From contig NZ_DATFKB010000104.1 of NCBI RefSeq assembly GCF_035268865.1, positions 1 through 64,000 on the forward strand: a stretch of 64,000 nucleotides of DNA, read 5' to 3'. This document shows positions 9,370 to 18,698 of the stretch, piece by piece. Every line of letters starts with the position of its first letter. The stretch's first letter is position 1. Both the position numbers and the translations under genes were made by a program. This DNA is from Salinivirga sp035268865 (GTDB lineage Bacteria; Bacteroidota; Bacteroidia; Bacteroidales; Salinivirgaceae). The notes below the pieces were generated by a model. The model was not told the DNA's origin. It worked only from the letters and a program-made list of their open reading frames with translations, and ran no database searches.

Positions 9370-10776
9370 ATGAGAAAAAATTTACTCAAGTACATAATTT
9401 TTGTTTTACTGGGCGGAGGCATAATTACGCTCCTTATTTCAAGCATGCCCTTTCAGGCCCAGCCCAACCAGAAGGAGAGCAAAGTGCTCCCTGTGCCACC
9501 GGAACCAGAGCCTGTGATTAAATATGGCATACCGGTCGATTCATTTACGGTTGTAAAGGGCAGAATCAGGAGAAATGAAAATTTGTCAGAAATTTTGTCA
9601 GATTATAAAGTTTCGCCCCAGGCCATTGAACAAATCGCACATGAGAAAGAAGTATTCGATGTACGAAGAATAAGGCACGGAAAAAATTACAGCGTATTTT
9701 GTAGCGAGGACACTTCGGCACAATACTTTGTTTATGAGCACACGCCAATCGATTACATAAAAATTGACCTCAGTGATTCAGTGAAGGTATCGAAAGGCAA
9801 AAAGGAAGTTACTACTGTGCGTCGCATTGCGAGTGGTTTCATTGAAAGCAACCTGTGGAATGCAATGCTAGAATACGATATTGACCCCATGATGTCAATA
9901 GAATTATCTGAGATTTATGCATGGAGCATCGACTTTTTCGGGTTGAAAAAAGGCGATCACTTTTCTGTGATATATGAAGAAGAGTATGTCGATACGGTGC
10001 GCGTGGGAATTGGTAAAATTCACTCAGCTCTGTTCAACCACCGAAACAAAGATTTCTATGCCATCTCTTTCAATCAAGATAGCATAGAGAGTTATTTTGA
10101 CTCTACCGGTCAGTCGTTACGTCGTACTTTTCTGAAAGCTCCACTGCGCTACAGTCGTATATCATCTGGCTTCAGCTACAGAAGGCTGCATCCGGTACTG
10201 AAAATTTACAGGCCACACACAGGTATCGATTACGCAGCACCAACAGGAACTCCTGTGCATACCGTCGGTGATGGTGTTGTTGTAAAAAAGAAATATACAA
10301 GACAAGGCGGCAGAGTTGTTAAAATTAAGCACAATAGTGTTTATACAACAGCTTATCTGCACCTTTCTCGTTATGGAAAAGGAATTAAGGTTGGATCACA
10401 CGTGAAGCAAGGCGAAGTAATTGGATATGTTGGCGCGAGTGGATTGGCCACGGGACCACACCTCGATTTCAGGTTCTGGAAAAACGGGCAGCCCATCAAC
10501 CCACTCAAGGTAGAATCGCCTCCTGTTGAGCCGGTTAAAAAGGTTAACCTGGAAGAATACAAGCGTATTAGAGACAAAATGATTGAAGAGCTGAAAGAAG
10601 CAGATGAAAAGCTCCACCACAGCAACCCCATATTGGCCGAACACATTAAAAAGAAAAGAGCAAAAGACGACGAAGTTATGGACCTGATTGCCCGTTACGA
10701 GTACCGCCGCAAAGATATTGACTACCCAAAAGACAGCTATTCATTGCCGGGCAATGATGAATGGACTTTACAATAA
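9370..10776 (+). CDS. M23 family metallopeptidase (cell-wall endopeptidase)
   Basis: 468 residues with an N-terminal signal anchor (about 8-26). A LysM/OapA-like region occupies roughly 60-230, and the LytM peptidase domain spans about 255-390. The zinc ligands of the HxxxD motif are His283 and Asp287 (HTGID); a further His lies in TAYLHLS. The usual HxH near the domain end is His364-Leu-Asp366 (GPHLDFRFW), so the last ligand position is Asp rather than His. A lysine-rich helical tail follows. It probably cleaves peptidoglycan cross-links in the periplasm. A strong terminator follows, ending this transcription unit. Confidence 0.93.
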   Translation: MRKNLLKYIIFVLLGGGIITLLISSMPFQAQPNQKESKVLPVPPEPEPVIKYGIPVDSFTVVKGRIRRNENLSEILSDYKVSPQAIEQIAHEKEVFDVRRIRHGKNYSVFCSEDTSAQYFVYEHTPIDYIKIDLSDSVKVSKGKKEVTTVRRIASGFIESNLWNAMLEYDIDPMMSIELSEIYAWSIDFFGLKKGDHFSVIYEEEYVDTVRVGIGKIHSALFNHRNKDFYAISFNQDSIESYFDSTGQSLRRTFLKAPLRYSRISSGFSYRRLHPVLKIYRPHTGIDYAAPTGTPVHTVGDGVVVKKKYTRQGGRVVKIKHNSVYTTAYLHLSRYGKGIKVGSHVKQGEVIGYVGASGLATGPHLDFRFWKNGQPINPLKVESPPVEPVKKVNLEEYKRIRDKMIEELKEADEKLHHSNPILAEHIKKKRAKDDEVMDLIARYEYRRKDIDYPKDSYSLPGNDEWTLQ

Positions 10777-10797
10777 AATCAATTTGCAACATTTCAT

Positions 10798-10836
10798 TTA
10801 AAGAAGGATTATTCAATTAATCCTTCTTTTTTTTTT
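10798..10836 (+). terminator. rho-independent terminator after the M23 gene
   Basis: Perfect 11-bp stem AAGAAGGATTA (10801-10811) with TAATCCTTCTT (10818-10828), 6-nt loop, then a run of eight further Ts to 10836. Confidence 0.9.
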
Positions 10837-10921
10837 ACCTCAACGCATGAATAATCTACCGCTGCTATCAGATTATTTTTACAGGAAATATTTTAACCAT
10901 ATCTTAGGAAAAAATTCAGCT

Positions 10922-12418
10922 ATGAAGTTTTTCCTGACACTTTCGCTGGTGGTGTGCGTTTTCGCTCAACATCAAGCACAAAACTACCAAGAAACACTTG
11001 AAAACATTGCAGAGGAGCAGCAGTTAATTGGCATGTCGGTTATTGTGATGTGCAACGGAGCAATCAGCGACCGCTTTTATTACGGGCTAGCAGATATTGA
11101 CCGGGAAATAGCAGTTACCGACCAAACATATTTTCGCATTGCATCCATCTCAAAAACTGTAACAGCATCGGCTTTAATGAAACTTTTTGAAAATGATAAT
11201 TTTGCTTTAGAGGACAACATTAATAACTACCTTGACTTTAATATCCAAAACCCTAATTATCCCGATGACAGCATAACTTTTGGCATGCTGCTCTCCCATA
11301 CATCAGGTTTAGTTGATGGTTCAGGCTATAGCAGCTTTTTATCATCCACATACAATGAAACACCCCCTCCCCACATCTCTGAATTACTGACAATTGGTGG
11401 TTCTTACTATACGAACGACATGTGGCTTAATGCCGTCCCCGGCACCTACTTTTCCTACAGCAACATTAACTTTGGCCTTATAGCCACGCTCATTGAGCAA
11501 ATCTCGGGTCAACGCTTCGACCGTTTTGTTCGCGACTCAATTTTAACGCCGCTTAACATAAGCGGAAGTTTCAATATTGACCACCTCCCCGATATTAATC
11601 GCGTGGCTGTTTTGTACAGAAACGCTGTTCCGCAGGCAGATCATTACCAGGGCACACCACCTGAACCATTTGATAGCACCTCCTATACAATTGGCTCCAA
11701 TGGACTCGTGTTTGCCCCACAAGGCGGACTGCGCATTACAGCCGAAGAGTTGATGCATTTTATGTCTATGCATGCCAATGAAGGCCAATGGGAAAATATA
11801 GAAATTTTGCAAAAAGCAACCATTGATTTGATGCATAAACCTACCTGGACCTACAACGGCTCAAACGGCAACAATTATTACAATCTTTTTAACCAATGGG
11901 GTCTCGGCATGCAAATTACTACCAATACAGCCAATGGAGACATTGTACTACCAGAAACAACCATGATAGGTCATCCGGGCGAGGCATACGGACTGATAAG
12001 CGATATGTACTTCGAAAAAGCAAAGCAATTTGGAATTATTTTCCTCACAAATGGCTACTACAGCGGAGGATATAATTTCGGAGATTCCACAGCCTTTTAT
12101 GTGCCGGAGGAGCAGGTTTTCGGCACTGTAGCCGAATACCAATTCCCTATATGTGACACAACCACAAGTGCAGCTGCTATGCTCAACAATAAAATCGAAG
12201 ATCCGTTTTTTGTAAATCAACAGTCTCAGACAATACATTTCAAGGTAAACAACCCCACAGGCATGATTTATATTTACAGCCTTGGTGGAAATATTGTGCA
12301 CAAAGGCCAAATAAACAAAAAACAACAGCCTTTGCCTGAATTACCAGCCGGATTGTACATTATACACTGGAAAAACGGCACACATAGTTTTACTCAAAAA
12401 TTTATTGAGTCGCATTAA
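10922..12418 (+). CDS. serine hydrolase of the class C beta-lactamase fold, T9SS cargo
   Basis: 498 residues from the ATG that opens a clear signal peptide (MKFFLTLSLVVCVFAQHQAQ); an ATG at 10847 would put 25 residues ahead of it and is unlikely. The SxxK motif is Ser75-Ile-Ser-Lys78 and the YxN motif is Tyr179-Ser-Asn; the third motif is probably HPG in IGHPGEAYG. This is the layout of the Beta-lactamase/PBP4-like esterase family, which acts on peptides or esters, so resistance is not implied. The last about 75 residues (NPTGMIYIYSLGG through FTQKFIE) form a type A T9SS sorting domain, indicating secretion to the cell surface or medium. Confidence 0.9.
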   Translation: MKFFLTLSLVVCVFAQHQAQNYQETLENIAEEQQLIGMSVIVMCNGAISDRFYYGLADIDREIAVTDQTYFRIASISKTVTASALMKLFENDNFALEDNINNYLDFNIQNPNYPDDSITFGMLLSHTSGLVDGSGYSSFLSSTYNETPPPHISELLTIGGSYYTNDMWLNAVPGTYFSYSNINFGLIATLIEQISGQRFDRFVRDSILTPLNISGSFNIDHLPDINRVAVLYRNAVPQADHYQGTPPEPFDSTSYTIGSNGLVFAPQGGLRITAEELMHFMSMHANEGQWENIEILQKATIDLMHKPTWTYNGSNGNNYYNLFNQWGLGMQITTNTANGDIVLPETTMIGHPGEAYGLISDMYFEKAKQFGIIFLTNGYYSGGYNFGDSTAFYVPEEQVFGTVAEYQFPICDTTTSAAAMLNNKIEDPFFVNQQSQTIHFKVNNPTGMIYIYSLGGNIVHKGQINKKQQPLPELPAGLYIIHWKNGTHSFTQKFIESH

Positions 12419-12429
12419 TTTAACAATGA

Positions 12430-12460
12430 TTTGTGAGTGTGGTGAAATATTGTATTTTTG
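12430..12460 (+). promoter_or_regulatory. consensus Bacteroidota promoter for the barrel gene
   Basis: TTTG at 12430-12433, 19-nt spacer, TATTTTTG at 12453-12460: an exact TTTG-N19-TAnnTTTG. The ATG of the next gene is 25 nt downstream. Confidence 0.75.
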
Positions 12461-12485
12461 AGACTGAAAACAAAACAACACGCAA

Positions 12486-13352
12486 ATGAAAACTTATTTT
12501 ACCACCCTCCTTTTCTTAATAATATCGCTGGGTTTACTATCGCAAGACCTCATTGTAACAGAAAACAATGACTCCATTAAATGCAACATCAACCAGGAAG
12601 GATTTGAACAAATAGCCTTCACTTATGCATCAAATAAAGTGGTAAGAGACAGCGTACTACCCAAGAGCAAAATCAAAACGTTTGAACTGGGCTATTACCA
12701 CAACATCGCAAGTGCGAACACCAAAACAAATAAAGATACCGTAAAATTCACTGCCCGCTTTTACGGCGGTATATCTCGTCAAACAAGTGAGGTAAGTGAA
12801 TATACACCTGATGAGTTCAAATCGTATGTCGAAGAGCTGAAAAAGGGCTACCATTTGGGAGGCGATATTGGTATATTCTTTTCAGAAAATGCAGGCATTG
12901 GGATTCATGCCAGCCGTTTCCAGAGCTCAAACAGCATGGATGGTGTTGAATTAAGTATAGAAGACGTTGGCACGTTTTACGGTACCATGAGTGATCACAT
13001 TACCATTTTATATTTAGGCCCACAATTTTACATCAAAAGCAAATACGAACAAGTTTGGGCAATAGTGTCTGGTGGTTTCGGGTATACTTCATATGAAGAT
13101 ATAGCAAAGGTTGATACATTTGAACTAACTACCACAGGCGAAAACATAGGATTTAATTTAAGCCTTGGGCTGGACATAGAGCTACTCGAAAACCTGTTCC
13201 TGGGGGCACATATCGGGTTTGTGGGTGGCACCATAAGCTCCGTTGAGATAGAAAGCAATGAATACACAGACAGTTACACCTTTGAAGAAGACGAAGAAAA
13301 AATCGGCCTCAGCCGCATTGACTTCTCTGCGGGACTTCGAATAATTTTATAA
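12486..13352 (+). CDS. outer-membrane beta-barrel protein of unknown function
   Basis: 288 residues with a signal peptide (about 1-19). The first mature section (DLIVTENNDSIKCNI through SKIKTFELGYY) resembles the small N-terminal domain seen in many Bacteroidota hypothetical proteins that sense or bind at the envelope. From residue 85 onward amphipathic strands alternate (FYGGISRQ, GGDIGIFFSENAGIGIHAS, GFGYTSYED, NLSLGLDIELLENLFLGAHIGF) and the protein ends RIDFSAGLRIIL, a barrel-type C-terminal strand. No enzyme motif is present. It has its own consensus promoter. Confidence 0.8.
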   Translation: MKTYFTTLLFLIISLGLLSQDLIVTENNDSIKCNINQEGFEQIAFTYASNKVVRDSVLPKSKIKTFELGYYHNIASANTKTNKDTVKFTARFYGGISRQTSEVSEYTPDEFKSYVEELKKGYHLGGDIGIFFSENAGIGIHASRFQSSNSMDGVELSIEDVGTFYGTMSDHITILYLGPQFYIKSKYEQVWAIVSGGFGYTSYEDIAKVDTFELTTTGENIGFNLSLGLDIELLENLFLGAHIGFVGGTISSVEIESNEYTDSYTFEEDEEKIGLSRIDFSAGLRIIL

Positions 13353-13356
13353 AAAA

Positions 13357-13398
13357 TGCCCCACCCCGGGCACAATAAAGCTCAAAAAGGATGGGGCA
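13357..13398. terminator. possible shared terminator between convergent genes
   Basis: TGCCCCA (13357-13363) pairs with TGGGGCA (13392-13398) around a 28-nt loop, between genes that converge at 13352 and 13416. There is an A-run on the left side but only a weak T-run on the right. Confidence 0.45.
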
Positions 13399-13415
13399 AC
13401 CCCTAATTTCTGTTT

Positions 13416-15056
13416 TTATTCTGATACGGGCTTCCAATCAGCATAATGATCGGTCACCACATAAGTTTTAGGCTCTGTTTTCCAGAAAGCGTTGGAGTTA
13501 TAGGTCCATTCCATGGTTTCTGAGCCACCTCCACTTTGTGTGGTAATAACAAATCTGTTGGCCAGGTAACCGAACGAACTGGCCTGATCGCGTAATAATT
13601 TCTTATCACCACGACTGGCATCAACCGGAATCCAACCGTACCCTGGCAAATAAATTTCTGCCCAACGGTGGAATACATCATCCATACTGGAGTCATCGCC
13701 GCGTATTACGACAGACCCGACATAACGAGCCGGAATTCCTGCTGCGCGGCACATGGCAATGTAAGTAAAAGTATACTCAGAGCATGAACCATTTCCACGT
13801 TCGAGTACAGCAGGAGCTGTATTCCATCCACCTACCATTTCATAGTACATATGGTCAATCAAATAATTAAAAAGCCTGCGCGCCATCCAATAAGGGTTTG
13901 TTTCGCCCTGAAGGGCAGTTTCAAGCGCCCTGGTTATGATGGGATGGTCGAACTGATACTTTTCATTATTGGCAAGATATCGATTACGTATGTCTTCGGG
14001 CACATCTTCCAAATCACCCACATTGGCAGGGTCAATAAAGTAACGCACCTCGTACAATGTAGCATCAACCGTCATTTGCGCTTTAAAACGCGAACCAGGT
14101 TCAATATTTTGTTGCTCATAATGAGCTGTTTTTTGCCCCCAGTGATCCTCAGGTTTATCGGTCATACCATCTGAGTAGTCTATTTCACCTTCAATATCCT
14201 GATTCGGGCGATCAGTGGGTATTGCAAGATGTATATCGAGATCAGTAAGCATACCTGGCCCAAAATTGGTTGCCTCGTGTGTATGTGTTACACGCACTTT
14301 TTTCGGGTTGTATCTTCTGTAACGGTCTTTATCTGATTTTATGAGTTTAAATATTTTATCTGCTTCAGAATCTGCTGCCCATAAGTGTCCGTTGGCAACG
14401 GCAAGGCCATGTGTATAATGTCCCGGAGCCTCCAGAATTTGTATGACAGATCCGTCGCGGGGCGAAACCATATAAATTTCATCACGGTAGCGATCAGAAA
14501 TCCAAAGATACTTTCCATCGAAGGTCATCCCGTTCGGATTGAGGGTAGGCGACGGAAAAGATTTTATGGTGGTTCCATCATTGGCATTGACCTGCTCAAT
14601 TACATTAAGTCCATCATCGGCCACCCAGAGGTAGCGACCGTCCCATGCCAGCCCCTGTGCCTTGCTAACGGAAAGTTTAACAGTGCGCAGTACTTCACCG
14701 CTTTTCGGGTCGATACGATAAGCAACTCCATGATAGTTTTCACTAAGCGGAAGTCCTCCTTTTACATCGACATTCCAAAGCGCCTCACCATCCCATGTCA
14801 TGCCCATCGGCCAGTAGGCCGGAGATTCAAGCTCTTTTTTTACTTTTCCGTTATCCGGATTAAGGCCATAAAGCTTTTTTGCTGCACGATCGGCCACCCA
14901 TAATAATTCTCCATCGAAGGTTAGTCCCGTTGCTATGTTTCCGGGCGTTTTATAAGAGCTGACGATTTTACCCGGCCAGGCTTTAGTTTCCTGTGCACTT
15001 ATCGAAAAAAACACGATAAGTGTAAAAGTCCATATCCATTTGTATTGAAATTGCAT
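13416..15056 (-). CDS. secreted beta-propeller/transglutaminase-like protein
   Basis: 546 residues with a signal peptide (about 1-27). Residues 40-250 contain repeated units of the type 'GLTWDGxYLWVAD...I...DG' spaced about 45 residues apart, an NHL/SMP-30-like propeller. A linker with an immunoglobulin-like section leads to a transglutaminase-core domain whose catalytic triad is visible: Cys425 in GNGSCSEYTF, His463 in FHRWAEIYL and Asp479 in PVDASRGD. Such bacterial domains are usually cysteine proteases or amidases rather than cross-linkers. It is unlinked to neighbours: convergent with the barrel gene on one side and divergent from the exporter gene on the other. Confidence 0.88.
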   Translation of the reverse strand: MQFQYKWIWTFTLIVFFSISAQETKAWPGKIVSSYKTPGNIATGLTFDGELLWVADRAAKKLYGLNPDNGKVKKELESPAYWPMGMTWDGEALWNVDVKGGLPLSENYHGVAYRIDPKSGEVLRTVKLSVSKAQGLAWDGRYLWVADDGLNVIEQVNANDGTTIKSFPSPTLNPNGMTFDGKYLWISDRYRDEIYMVSPRDGSVIQILEAPGHYTHGLAVANGHLWAADSEADKIFKLIKSDKDRYRRYNPKKVRVTHTHEATNFGPGMLTDLDIHLAIPTDRPNQDIEGEIDYSDGMTDKPEDHWGQKTAHYEQQNIEPGSRFKAQMTVDATLYEVRYFIDPANVGDLEDVPEDIRNRYLANNEKYQFDHPIITRALETALQGETNPYWMARRLFNYLIDHMYYEMVGGWNTAPAVLERGNGSCSEYTFTYIAMCRAAGIPARYVGSVVIRGDDSSMDDVFHRWAEIYLPGYGWIPVDASRGDKKLLRDQASSFGYLANRFVITTQSGGGSETMEWTYNSNAFWKTEPKTYVVTDHYADWKPVSE

Positions 15057-15401
15057 AATATAATTTTTTAGGTTCCACTACAATTTATCAAATTCCAGGT
15101 AATTTATGAAAAAAGCTGTTTCAATGCCAGTTCAGCCAAAAAATTGCACGCTGGTGAACAGCCCACTTTTTTCTAACTCATGAGCTTATCTTGAAACCAG
15201 GAAAAATTCAACACAAAAAAGTTTATCCATAGAAATTGTGATGCATTATACTTTGTGAATGATGGTTGATGCTACTAATGAATAACGTCGTATGGGAAAA
15301 ACATTGAATGTTCGAAATGGTACAATAATGAGCAAAAATCAGCATTCTAAACCAAAGTGGATCAGAAATAATTAACTTCGAACTTTAAATTTAAATAATC
15401 C
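15057..15401. other. 345-bp divergent intergenic region
   Basis: Lies between the transglutaminase gene (leftward) and the exporter gene (rightward), so it must hold both promoters. A -7-like TAACTTCG is at 15372-15379 ahead of the exporter but no -33 match at the right distance was found. No small open frame, hairpin or RNA gene stands out. Confidence 0.5.
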
Positions 15402-16337
15402 ATGTATCTCGAAAAACGCTGGGGACAATACGCAACACTAATTTTACTGGCTTTTGTATGGGGCAGTTCATTCATTTTAATGAAAATTGGTCTTAAAAGC
15501 TTTACCAGTCCGCAAGCTGCGGCCATTCGCATAGTGAGTGCTTCGTTGGCATTGCTACCCTTATCGCTCCGACACATCAAACAACTCAAACGCAAAGACC
15601 TGAAAAGCTTACTAATAGCTGGATTTATTGGTAGTTTCATACCTGCATTTTTGTTTACAAAAGCCCAAACCCGCATAGACAGTTCCATGGCAGGAATGCT
15701 TAACTCGCTCACTCCAATGTTCACTTTGTTCATCGGGCTGGCATTTTATAAAATTAAAATCCTGAGGATGCAGGTGATAGGATTAATACTCGGACTTATG
15801 GGAGCTGCCGGACTTATTGCTACCGGAGAAGACCTGGACCTCAGCAACATTAACAGCTATGCATTTTTTGTAGTCCTTGCCACCATATGCTATGGCACCA
15901 ACATGAATGAGATAAAGGCACGTCTATCGCACCTCTCAGGCATACAAATCACAAGTTTATCATTTATGTTTTTGTTGCCCGTTGCACTGGGATATCTGCT
16001 CACAACAGATATTCGCACAGCTATTACGCATGAAGGTTGGGGTTACCATTTGATGGCTCTGATGGTTTTAGGTGTAATTGGCACAGCGCTGGCCATGCTA
16101 CTCATGAACAGCTTAATTCGACATGTACCTCCTGTGTTTGCCTCATCTGTAACTTACATTATTCCTGTATTTGCCATTGGATGGGGCGTAGTTGACGGTG
16201 AAGTTATTTTGCCTGTGCACCTACTGTTTATGGCGCTGATCCTGCTCGGAGTTTATATCATCAACAGCAAAGGTAAGTTTCGAATTATAGGACATTTCAG
16301 AATGCTTAAGCGTAAAAACAGTAACCGCAAATTTTAA
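15402..16337 (+). CDS. EamA/DMT superfamily transporter
   Basis: 311 residues with ten predicted transmembrane helices in two EamA repeats. The first begins with the family hallmark FVWGSSFILMKIGL near residue 20; the second ends near SSVTYIIPVFAIGWG. Such proteins export metabolites or amino acids across the inner membrane, with no substrate inferable. The last codons overlap the convergent universal stress gene by 4 bp. Confidence 0.9.
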   Translation: MYLEKRWGQYATLILLAFVWGSSFILMKIGLKSFTSPQAAAIRIVSASLALLPLSLRHIKQLKRKDLKSLLIAGFIGSFIPAFLFTKAQTRIDSSMAGMLNSLTPMFTLFIGLAFYKIKILRMQVIGLILGLMGAAGLIATGEDLDLSNINSYAFFVVLATICYGTNMNEIKARLSHLSGIQITSLSFMFLLPVALGYLLTTDIRTAITHEGWGYHLMALMVLGVIGTALAMLLMNSLIRHVPPVFASSVTYIIPVFAIGWGVVDGEVILPVHLLFMALILLGVYIINSKGKFRIIGHFRMLKRKNSNRKF

Positions 16338-17194
16338 TGGCTATTATAAAATAACAATGGAAGATTGGTCTTTTCGATCAAATCTTTCAATAAATCCTTT
16401 TTAAACAAGCGTTCGAATATACTTTTCTCCTTTTTTAGAAGTAATAACAGATCGGGCCTCGTCTTCTTCACATATTCAATCAATGTTTTATTGTAGTCAA
16501 CACCTTCCAGTTCTTTTGCTTCCAGTGTGGAAGCTGTAAAAATATCGCGGGCACTCTCAATCCAGCTTGCGGTTTTTTTATCCAGCTCTCCTGAAGTTTT
16601 TTTCACTACATCCACTGCTTCTATCCGTGAATTAAAATGCTTCAGGATGAAAGATATTTTCGGATATTGTGGCGAATCGAGTTCTAAAAACTCAGCTGGC
16701 AACATCATATGATTAAAAGATTGGAATTGGTGTCCTGACGGCACAATTAACCATGGTGCAGGAATAATCTTCATAAGATCGAAAAGCTCACTCTGCGATG
16801 ACAATACATTATTATCAAGTTCTGAATTTACCATAATCAGGCCGGTATCTTCATCCTGCCCAATTTTGCGCAATTTTGCATTTATTGCCCCTTCTTCAAC
16901 TACACTGTTTATTTTCAGGGGATAGTCTAACCGGCTTCCTTCACCACTAATCAAGTTATCTAAAGCCGACTGATTTTCATTTATCTCACGTTGTATAATT
17001 TCATCAGGTGTCATTTTTCGACCAGGGGTGATGGTCTGAGAATCGGAGTAGGTACTGGCTACTCCGTGTTCTGCTCGTGGATCGACCATATGAATAATGT
17101 CCACCTCCCATTCAAGGTAGCGTGCCAGCTTGAGTCCATAAACAATGATGTTTTCTTTTCCTTTTTTTATGTCGCTGATAATCTTTAACTTCAT
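16334..17194 (-). CDS. tandem-domain universal stress protein
   Basis: 286 residues without signal or membrane segments. Two UspA-like alpha/beta halves are recognisable: the first starts MKLKIISDIKKGKENIIVYG and ends near PAPWLIVPSG; the second covers about residues 160-286 and ends NLPLLFYNSH. The ATP-binding G-2x-G-9x-G(S/T) motif is not evident in either half, so nucleotide binding is doubtful. It is followed on the same strand, after about 50 bp in coding order upstream, by a rhodanese gene, so a shared transcript starting at the rhodanese is possible. Confidence 0.78.
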   Translation of the reverse strand: MKLKIISDIKKGKENIIVYGLKLARYLEWEVDIIHMVDPRAEHGVASTYSDSQTITPGRKMTPDEIIQREINENQSALDNLISGEGSRLDYPLKINSVVEEGAINAKLRKIGQDEDTGLIMVNSELDNNVLSSQSELFDLMKIIPAPWLIVPSGHQFQSFNHMMLPAEFLELDSPQYPKISFILKHFNSRIEAVDVVKKTSGELDKKTASWIESARDIFTASTLEAKELEGVDYNKTLIEYVKKTRPDLLLLLKKEKSIFERLFKKDLLKDLIEKTNLPLLFYNSH

Positions 17195-17243
17195 TCGTAT
17201 CTTTTTTTTTAATTATTACGTAATTCCAAATACAACTTAACTG

Positions 17244-17558
17244 TTACGCCATTGGTAATCCTGCATCTTTCCAGTCTTGCTTACCCCCCTGGTAGTCATA
17301 CACATTTTCAAATCCCATTTCGATTAACTTTTTAGCCGCAGCCGGACTGGCGCCACAATCAAAATTCGAGCAATAAACTGCTATGGGTTCATCCTTATTA
17401 AAACGTGCTTTAGCTTTGTGCCCTATTTCTTCCAATGGGATATTAACAGCACCTTTTATGTGCTCTTTTTCATAACTCTCATTGCTCAACACTTCGATTA
17501 AAGTAATTGCATTTTGGTCTAATTTCTTTTTAAGATTTTCTTTATCTATAGTCTTCAT
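17244..17558 (-). CDS. rhodanese-like sulfurtransferase
   Basis: 104 residues from the ATG that opens MKTIDKENLKKK; a start 60 nt farther upstream would add 20 residues with no homology character. A single rhodanese domain fills the protein. The active-site loop is VYCSNFDCGAS, with the catalytic Cys as the first of the two cysteines, preceded by HIKGAVNIPLEEI, the usual CH2A-type motif. It probably moves sulfane sulfur in the cytoplasm. Located just upstream of the universal stress gene on the same strand. Confidence 0.9.
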   Translation of the reverse strand: MKTIDKENLKKKLDQNAITLIEVLSNESYEKEHIKGAVNIPLEEIGHKAKARFNKDEPIAVYCSNFDCGASPAAAKKLIEMGFENVYDYQGGKQDWKDAGLPMA

Positions 17559-17684
17559 AGCTTTAAATTTTTGATTCACAACAATTAACACACTCTGTAA
17601 AGTCCAACAAGATTCCACGAGGCATTGTTTTGATATTATTTTAAAGATTTTGTGCCCCCCATCTATAAAAAATTGGCATCTGCA

Positions 17685-17716
17685 TAAAAAAAAGCAACCC
17701 GGTGAATTACCGGGTT
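17685..17716 (-). terminator. rho-independent terminator of the PadR-linked operon
   Basis: AACCCGGT (17696-17703) pairs perfectly with ACCGGGTT (17709-17716) around a 5-nt loop. On the minus strand it is followed by eight Ts. It lies 38 bp past the end of the gene at 17754. Confidence 0.9.
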
Positions 17717-17753
17717 ACCTGAGCCTAATAAATGCAATAAGGTGCGAGGCTAT

Positions 17754-18698
17754 TTATTCAGGGGGTTTTATAGACCTGTGTTTTAGAAAAACATATTTCT
17801 GAAGCTCTAATTGCGAAGTCATAAAAGTCAGGTTAGTTAAGGTCCACAATTTTGGGTTGGGGAAAAGCATTTTATACACATAATCTGAAACCTTGCTCCG
17901 ATCCCCTTCCGATAAAAACTGTTGACTTTCCTGAGGTAATGCGGCAAGATAGCAGGCCATTATGTTTTCTTTAAGTTCTGTAACGTATTTCTCAGCCGAA
18001 ATCAATCGGGAATATGATGCACTGAAACTGGTTTTATTAGTAAGATTTTCAAATCCAGCTCCCGCAGACTGGCTCATAAAACGTTTATCATCTGTATTTA
18101 AAAGCTGAGACCTAACCTGCCTAATGGACTGTTCAGCAAATCCGAAGCGCTGAGTCTCCTTTTCATCAACATCCGTATATTGCAATTGATTTATTGACTC
18201 TATAAATTCCTGGTGTGCCTGAAACTCTTTCTCCAAAGAAATATTTTCCTCAATTAAATCTTTCGAAAAATCAACAACAAGAAAAGCATTGCTAATACCC
18301 AAATAAGCCATAAAAAACAGAATAATAATGGTTTGTTGCAGTGTAATAAGCTTATATTTCCTTGTATACCACAACAGCGTGGGTATAAACACCACAAAAG
18401 GAAATGGAAAAGCAATAAGCATAAGTATGTCTGTTCCCTGCCAGCCCATCACTTTAAACAGAACAGCAACAAAGTGAATTAAAACTGTAAGCAACACAAC
18501 ACTATGAAAAACTACGGTAGGCGGCTTAACTGCTTTATAATTATTGACAAGGGCAAGCGGAACAAAAACAAGAGCAAGTAATACAAGGCCTGCAACGAGT
18601 GCAAAACCTGCTCCGGGCCAATGAAGTGCTTTGGCCAGTGAGCCTGCTCCAACAAAAATGATGGAGAGTATACCTATAATTTGAGTTGTTTTTTTCAT
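17754..18698 (-). CDS. membrane protein with two GldL-like segments
   Basis: 314 residues. Four N-terminal transmembrane helices are arranged as two pairs, each carrying a GldL-like motif: SLAKALHWPGAGF (about 20-32) and VLFKVMGWQGTD (about 79-90), with the tryptophans 59 residues apart. A fifth hydrophobic helix (about 125-147) is followed by a soluble, mostly helical tail with no recognised fold. In gliding/T9SS motor protein GldL the same 'LFKxxHWPGA' sits in the first helix pair. The start overlaps the end of the upstream gene by 4 bp (ATGA), so the two are translationally coupled. Function unknown. Confidence 0.75.
   Translation of the reverse strand: MKKTTQIIGILSIIFVGAGSLAKALHWPGAGFALVAGLVLLALVFVPLALVNNYKAVKPPTVVFHSVVLLTVLIHFVAVLFKVMGWQGTDILMLIAFPFPFVVFIPTLLWYTRKYKLITLQQTIIILFFMAYLGISNAFLVVDFSKDLIEENISLEKEFQAHQEFIESINQLQYTDVDEKETQRFGFAEQSIRQVRSQLLNTDDKRFMSQSAGAGFENLTNKTSFSASYSRLISAEKYVTELKENIMACYLAALPQESQQFLSEGDRSKVSDYVYKMLFPNPKLWTLTNLTFMTSQLELQKYVFLKHRSIKPPE

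Noticed and set aside
10847..10921. An earlier ATG for the serine hydrolase
   Set aside because: It would place 25 non-signal residues before a clear signal peptide.
14385..14903. A 172-residue open frame on the plus strand
   Set aside because: It lies wholly inside and antisense to the propeller/transglutaminase gene, whose frame has clear motifs; composition is that of a shadow frame.
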